This document shows, one piece after another, positions 37,895 to 40,155 of a DNA stretch of 40,155 nucleotides; within the stretch, counting starts at the first letter, position 1; the number at the start of each line of letters is the position of its first letter. The stretch covers positions 1-40,155 of the forward strand of contig JAJZAC010000014.1 in assembly GCA_021799615.1 (NCBI GenBank), given 5' to 3'. The stretch is from Actinomycetes bacterium. Its GTDB lineage: Bacteria; Actinomycetota; Acidimicrobiia; Acidimicrobiales; RAAP-2. A model generated the notes under the pieces. That model made no database searches. It was not told the DNA's origin and was given only the letters and a program-made list of their open reading frames with translations. A program made the translations under genes and the position numbers.

Positions 37895-38710
37895 GTGGTT
37901 CTCCTGTTCCTCGTGGTGGTGTGGCTGGTGGTCCTCGGGCCCAGCGTGCTGCGGAGGGTGCGGGAGGGGCGCGGGAACGAAGTCGACTCCGTCGGCACCT
38001 TCCACCGGGAGCTCCGGATCCTCGAGCACGCGTCACCGCCGTTCGTGCCGCCGGCCTACCGGCTCCGCGGCGGCAGTGCTCCGGCGGGTGCGGCCGGTGC
38101 CCCCCCGCTGCGAGCCAAGCCCGTCCTGCGACTGGTGAACGGCGAGCCGCTCCCGCCGCCGGCGCTCGCGTTCCTGGGCCACCAGCCCGCCGGGGAACCC
38201 CACCCTGGTTCCTCGGGCCGGCCGGACAGCGCCGCGCGCGGTGTGGACCGCGATCGCGGTGCGGCGCCGACGGCACCGGTGACGGCCCGCCGCGAACCCG
38301 ACGCCCGCCGCCGGGTCCGTCAGCGCCGGCGCGACACCCTGGTGGTCCTCCTCGGCGTGACGTTCTGCTCGATGGTGGCGGGCGCCTTCGGGGTCGGCGG
38401 CGCGTGGGTCCTTGCCGTGCTGGCCGGACTGTCCGCCACCGCCTACGTCGGGCTCCTGGCCAACCTCCGGGCGCGGGCCGAGGAGCGCGAGCGCAAGCTG
38501 CACTACCTGGAGCGGAGCGTCCCCGGGTCCGGGGAACGCAGGGCGGCCGGCCTGCACCGCGGTGACGGCCGTGGCCGCGGTCACGGCGCGGCTTGGGAGG
38601 ACTGGGAGGACTGGGACGAGGACGAGATCGCCGCCGGCTACGAGGGCGTCGACCTGGGCGAGCTGTGGGCATCTCGCCTGTCCCACCCGACCCGGGCGGC
38701 CGTCCGCTGA
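37895..38710 (+). CDS. three-helix membrane protein resembling actinobacterial SepX/GlpR
   Basis: A 271-residue protein. It begins with a membrane helix (VVLLFLVVVWLVVLGPSVL) followed by RRVREG and the pattern DSVGTFHRELRILEHA, then a Pro/Gly/Ala-rich linker, a basic stretch (RRRVRQRRRDT) and two close helices (LVVLLGVTFCSMVAGAFGVGG, then WVLAVLAGLSATAYVGLL). The end is acidic (WEDWEDWDEDEIA). A similar layout, with helix, SxxxFxxxxRxL and two later helices, is seen in Streptomyces SepX and corynebacterial GlpR, division proteins. The assignment is from memory of pattern only. GTG 37895 is preferred over TTG 37886 because AGGAG sits nine bases before it. Confidence 0.5.
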   Translation: MVLLFLVVVWLVVLGPSVLRRVREGRGNEVDSVGTFHRELRILEHASPPFVPPAYRLRGGSAPAGAAGAPPLRAKPVLRLVNGEPLPPPALAFLGHQPAGEPHPGSSGRPDSAARGVDRDRGAAPTAPVTARREPDARRRVRQRRRDTLVVLLGVTFCSMVAGAFGVGGAWVLAVLAGLSATAYVGLLANLRARAEERERKLHYLERSVPGSGERRAAGLHRGDGRGRGHGAAWEDWEDWDEDEIAAGYEGVDLGELWASRLSHPTRAAVR

Positions 38711-38723
38711 GCGGGGGCATCGA

Positions 38724-39410
38724 GTGAGCGCCGGCGGGGATCAGCACGACGCGCCTGCGGTCTCGGGCCTCGCCCGCCAGCTCGACCGGCTGGGGGATGC
38801 GGCGAGGGCCCACCTGGCAGCCGCGCACGACGGCCGGGAGGAGGCGTTGCGCGCCTGCCGGGCGACCATCCGGTCGTGCGGCTCGGCCATCCGGGCCGTC
38901 CACCGCCACGACGGCCCTGCTGCAGCCGAGCTGCGGTCGGAGGCGGGTCGGGCGCTCGGTCAGGCCCAGGCGGCACTGGCGCCCTTCCCGCGCCTGGCGG
39001 CAGCGGGGTTCTTGCACGACGCCGAGAAGGAGTACGCGGAGGCCCACCTGACGGCGGCGCTGGTCGACGGGGACGACGTCCCGGATGCGGATGCCCTCGG
39101 GGTGTCGGTTGCCGCCTGGCTGAACGGGATGGCCGAAGCAGCGTCCGAGCTCCGTCGGCACCTCCTCGACCTGCTCCGGATGGGGCGGACGGACGACGCC
39201 GTCGCCCTGGTGGGGGCGATGAGCGACTGCTACGACATGCTCGTCACCGTGGACTTCCCCGACGCGGTGACCGGCGGGCTGCGACGGTCGACGGACGCGC
39301 TCCGGGCCGTGCTGGAGCGCAGCCGCTCCGACGTGACCACCACCGTGCTCCAGCAGCGCCTCCAGGCCTCGATCGACGGACTGGCGGCCCGCCTGGGAGA
39401 CGACCGTTGA
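38724..39410 (+). CDS. translin-family protein
   Basis: A 228-residue all-helical protein. The pattern FLHDAEKEYAEAHLTAALVDG, then LGVSVAAWLNGMAEAASELRRHLLDLLRMG, then MSDCYDMLVTVDFPDAVTGGLRRSTDALRAVLERSRSDVT, follows translin and archaeal translin-like proteins closely. Translin and TRAX are single-strand nucleic acid binding proteins and RNases in eukaryotes. E103 and E106 in the EYAEA stretch have the same three-residue spacing as two catalytic Glu residues of TRAX; whether the site is active is open. The GTG start follows the previous gene by 13 bases, so co-transcription is likely. Confidence 0.7.
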   Translation: MSAGGDQHDAPAVSGLARQLDRLGDAARAHLAAAHDGREEALRACRATIRSCGSAIRAVHRHDGPAAAELRSEAGRALGQAQAALAPFPRLAAAGFLHDAEKEYAEAHLTAALVDGDDVPDADALGVSVAAWLNGMAEAASELRRHLLDLLRMGRTDDAVALVGAMSDCYDMLVTVDFPDAVTGGLRRSTDALRAVLERSRSDVTTTVLQQRLQASIDGLAARLGDDR

Positions 39411-39506
39411 GCGTGGGCGTCGCCAGAAGGCCAGGGAGCCGGCGCACCTGGGTGCTCCGGGACCGAGGTTGTCCTGCTTGCGTGACCGTATTACCACTCG
39501 GCGTGC

Positions 39507-39535
39507 TTGTCTCTCTCCGGTGCCGGGCGTACCCT
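39507..39535 (+). promoter_or_regulatory. promoter of the DUF5710-like gene
   Basis: TTGTCT (39507-39512) and TACCCT (39530-39535) are 17 bases apart. The predicted start near 39542 leaves a short leader, and GAGGTGA at 39540-39546 serves as ribosome binding site before the ATG at 39557. Confidence 0.55.
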
Positions 39536-39556
39536 TGAGCGAGGTGATCACAGACC

Positions 39557-40129
39557 ATGCCGACTGACCCGACCTATCTCACCGTCCCCGAGGCGGAGTA
39601 TCCCCTGGTCAAGGCCCTGGGCGCGTCGTGGGACGACGCCAGCGGCTCGTGGTGCGTGCCGGCCGGGGAGCCCCTCGACCGGTTCGGCCGGTGGATCACG
39701 GAGGCACCGAGCGTGGCCGCCCCGGACGCCGGTGCTCCCGAGCCGCCGGCTTCCGACGAGCCGGTCCGTGTCACCCCGCCCCCGGAGCCGGTCGATCTCG
39801 AGACCGGGCCACTGCCCGAGACGACGGTCAAGCTCGGCACGGAGACGGCGGAGCCGCACGGCGGCCGGTGGCGCTTCCCGGAGGAGGCGTTCGCCGACCT
39901 TCCCACCTTCGTCCCCGGACAGCCTCCCGCGGTGGGTGGCGAGGACCGGGACCGCTTCACCGACCCGGCGTCGCCGTTGGCGATGGAACCGCCACCAGCG
40001 CCCGTCGCGCCGCCGCCCGCAGCGCCCGCACCGGTGGCCGCGCCGCCGCCAACGCCTGTCGCGCCGCCGCCAGCGCCTGTCGCCGCACCGCCCGCACCCC
40101 CGCCCCCTCAGGCCACCCCTGCGGCCTGA
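39557..40129 (+). CDS. DUF5710-like N-terminal domain with Pro/Ala-rich tail
   Basis: A 190-residue protein. Residues 5-38 (TYLTVPEAEYPLVKALGASW, then SGSWCVPAGEPLDRF) match the DUF5710 pattern: 'lxVPyxEkxxaKaLGAxWdxxxkxWyvP'. DUF5710 is often found in phage, plasmid and conjugation proteins with primase or nicking domains, but none is seen here. Residues 40-135 are acidic with Pro; residues 140-190 are a PPPAPVAPPPAAP-type tail. The gene has its own good promoter. Function unknown; the tail resembles disordered, surface- or scaffold-type sequences. Confidence 0.65.
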   Translation: MPTDPTYLTVPEAEYPLVKALGASWDDASGSWCVPAGEPLDRFGRWITEAPSVAAPDAGAPEPPASDEPVRVTPPPEPVDLETGPLPETTVKLGTETAEPHGGRWRFPEEAFADLPTFVPGQPPAVGGEDRDRFTDPASPLAMEPPPAPVAPPPAAPAPVAAPPPTPVAPPPAPVAAPPAPPPPQATPAA

Positions 40130-40155
40130 GGCACGCTGGCTAGCTCACGCGTCGT

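Overview
This window is very GC-rich DNA (most third codon positions are G or C) packed with genes on both strands. The gene content points to a high-GC Actinomycetota. Supporting signs are the long delta subunit of ATP synthase, the Asp-type MurA, the D104/K124-type phosphofructokinase, the TreS-maltokinase pair and a SepX/GlpR-like membrane protein. Exosortase and translin-family genes would fit a lineage outside the classical Mycobacterium/Streptomyces groups, for example Acidimicrobiia, but that placement is inference. I see no tRNA, rRNA, transposase, integrase or CRISPR array.

Left part (1-6615): a small membrane-protein gene on the minus strand (8-187) is followed by a long leader with a good promoter. 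Then comes a co-directional block: a secreted fibronectin-III protein with a C-terminal membrane anchor, a family 2 glycosyltransferase, a PIG-L deacetylase, an exosortase/archaeosortase and a membrane-anchored HEAT/degenerate ATP-grasp protein. From the glycosyltransferase onward each start codon overlaps the previous stop. I read it as a cell-surface protein or glycan processing locus, and it is the most novel part of the window.

Middle left (6674-9915): a minus-strand greA-leuC-leuD operon (transcript cleavage factor and isopropylmalate dehydratase), diverging from a TetR regulator.

Centre (10008-21235): rpiB-glyA-wecA, then the complete F-type ATP synthase operon (two AtpI-like proteins, then a, c, b, delta, alpha, gamma, beta, epsilon).

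Right centre (21296-30433): glpX (minus) diverging from murA; meaB; treS-mak for trehalose/maltose metabolism, with a small upstream ORF; a phosphofructokinase with pyrophosphate-type residues; galT on the minus strand.

Right part (30434-40155): a repeat-rich gap and a small membrane protein. A sulfate-assimilation block follows, with cysD-cysN-siroheme dehydrogenase on the minus strand and cysH diverging from it. Then come ychF with a coupled ABC ATPase, a SepX/GlpR-like protein, a translin-family protein and a DUF5710-like protein with a Pro/Ala-rich tail.

A theme across the window is leaderless transcription: at least nine genes have a TAnnnT-like -10 box ending 6-9 bases before the start codon and no ribosome binding site. 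I used this pattern to choose starts and to find small genes.
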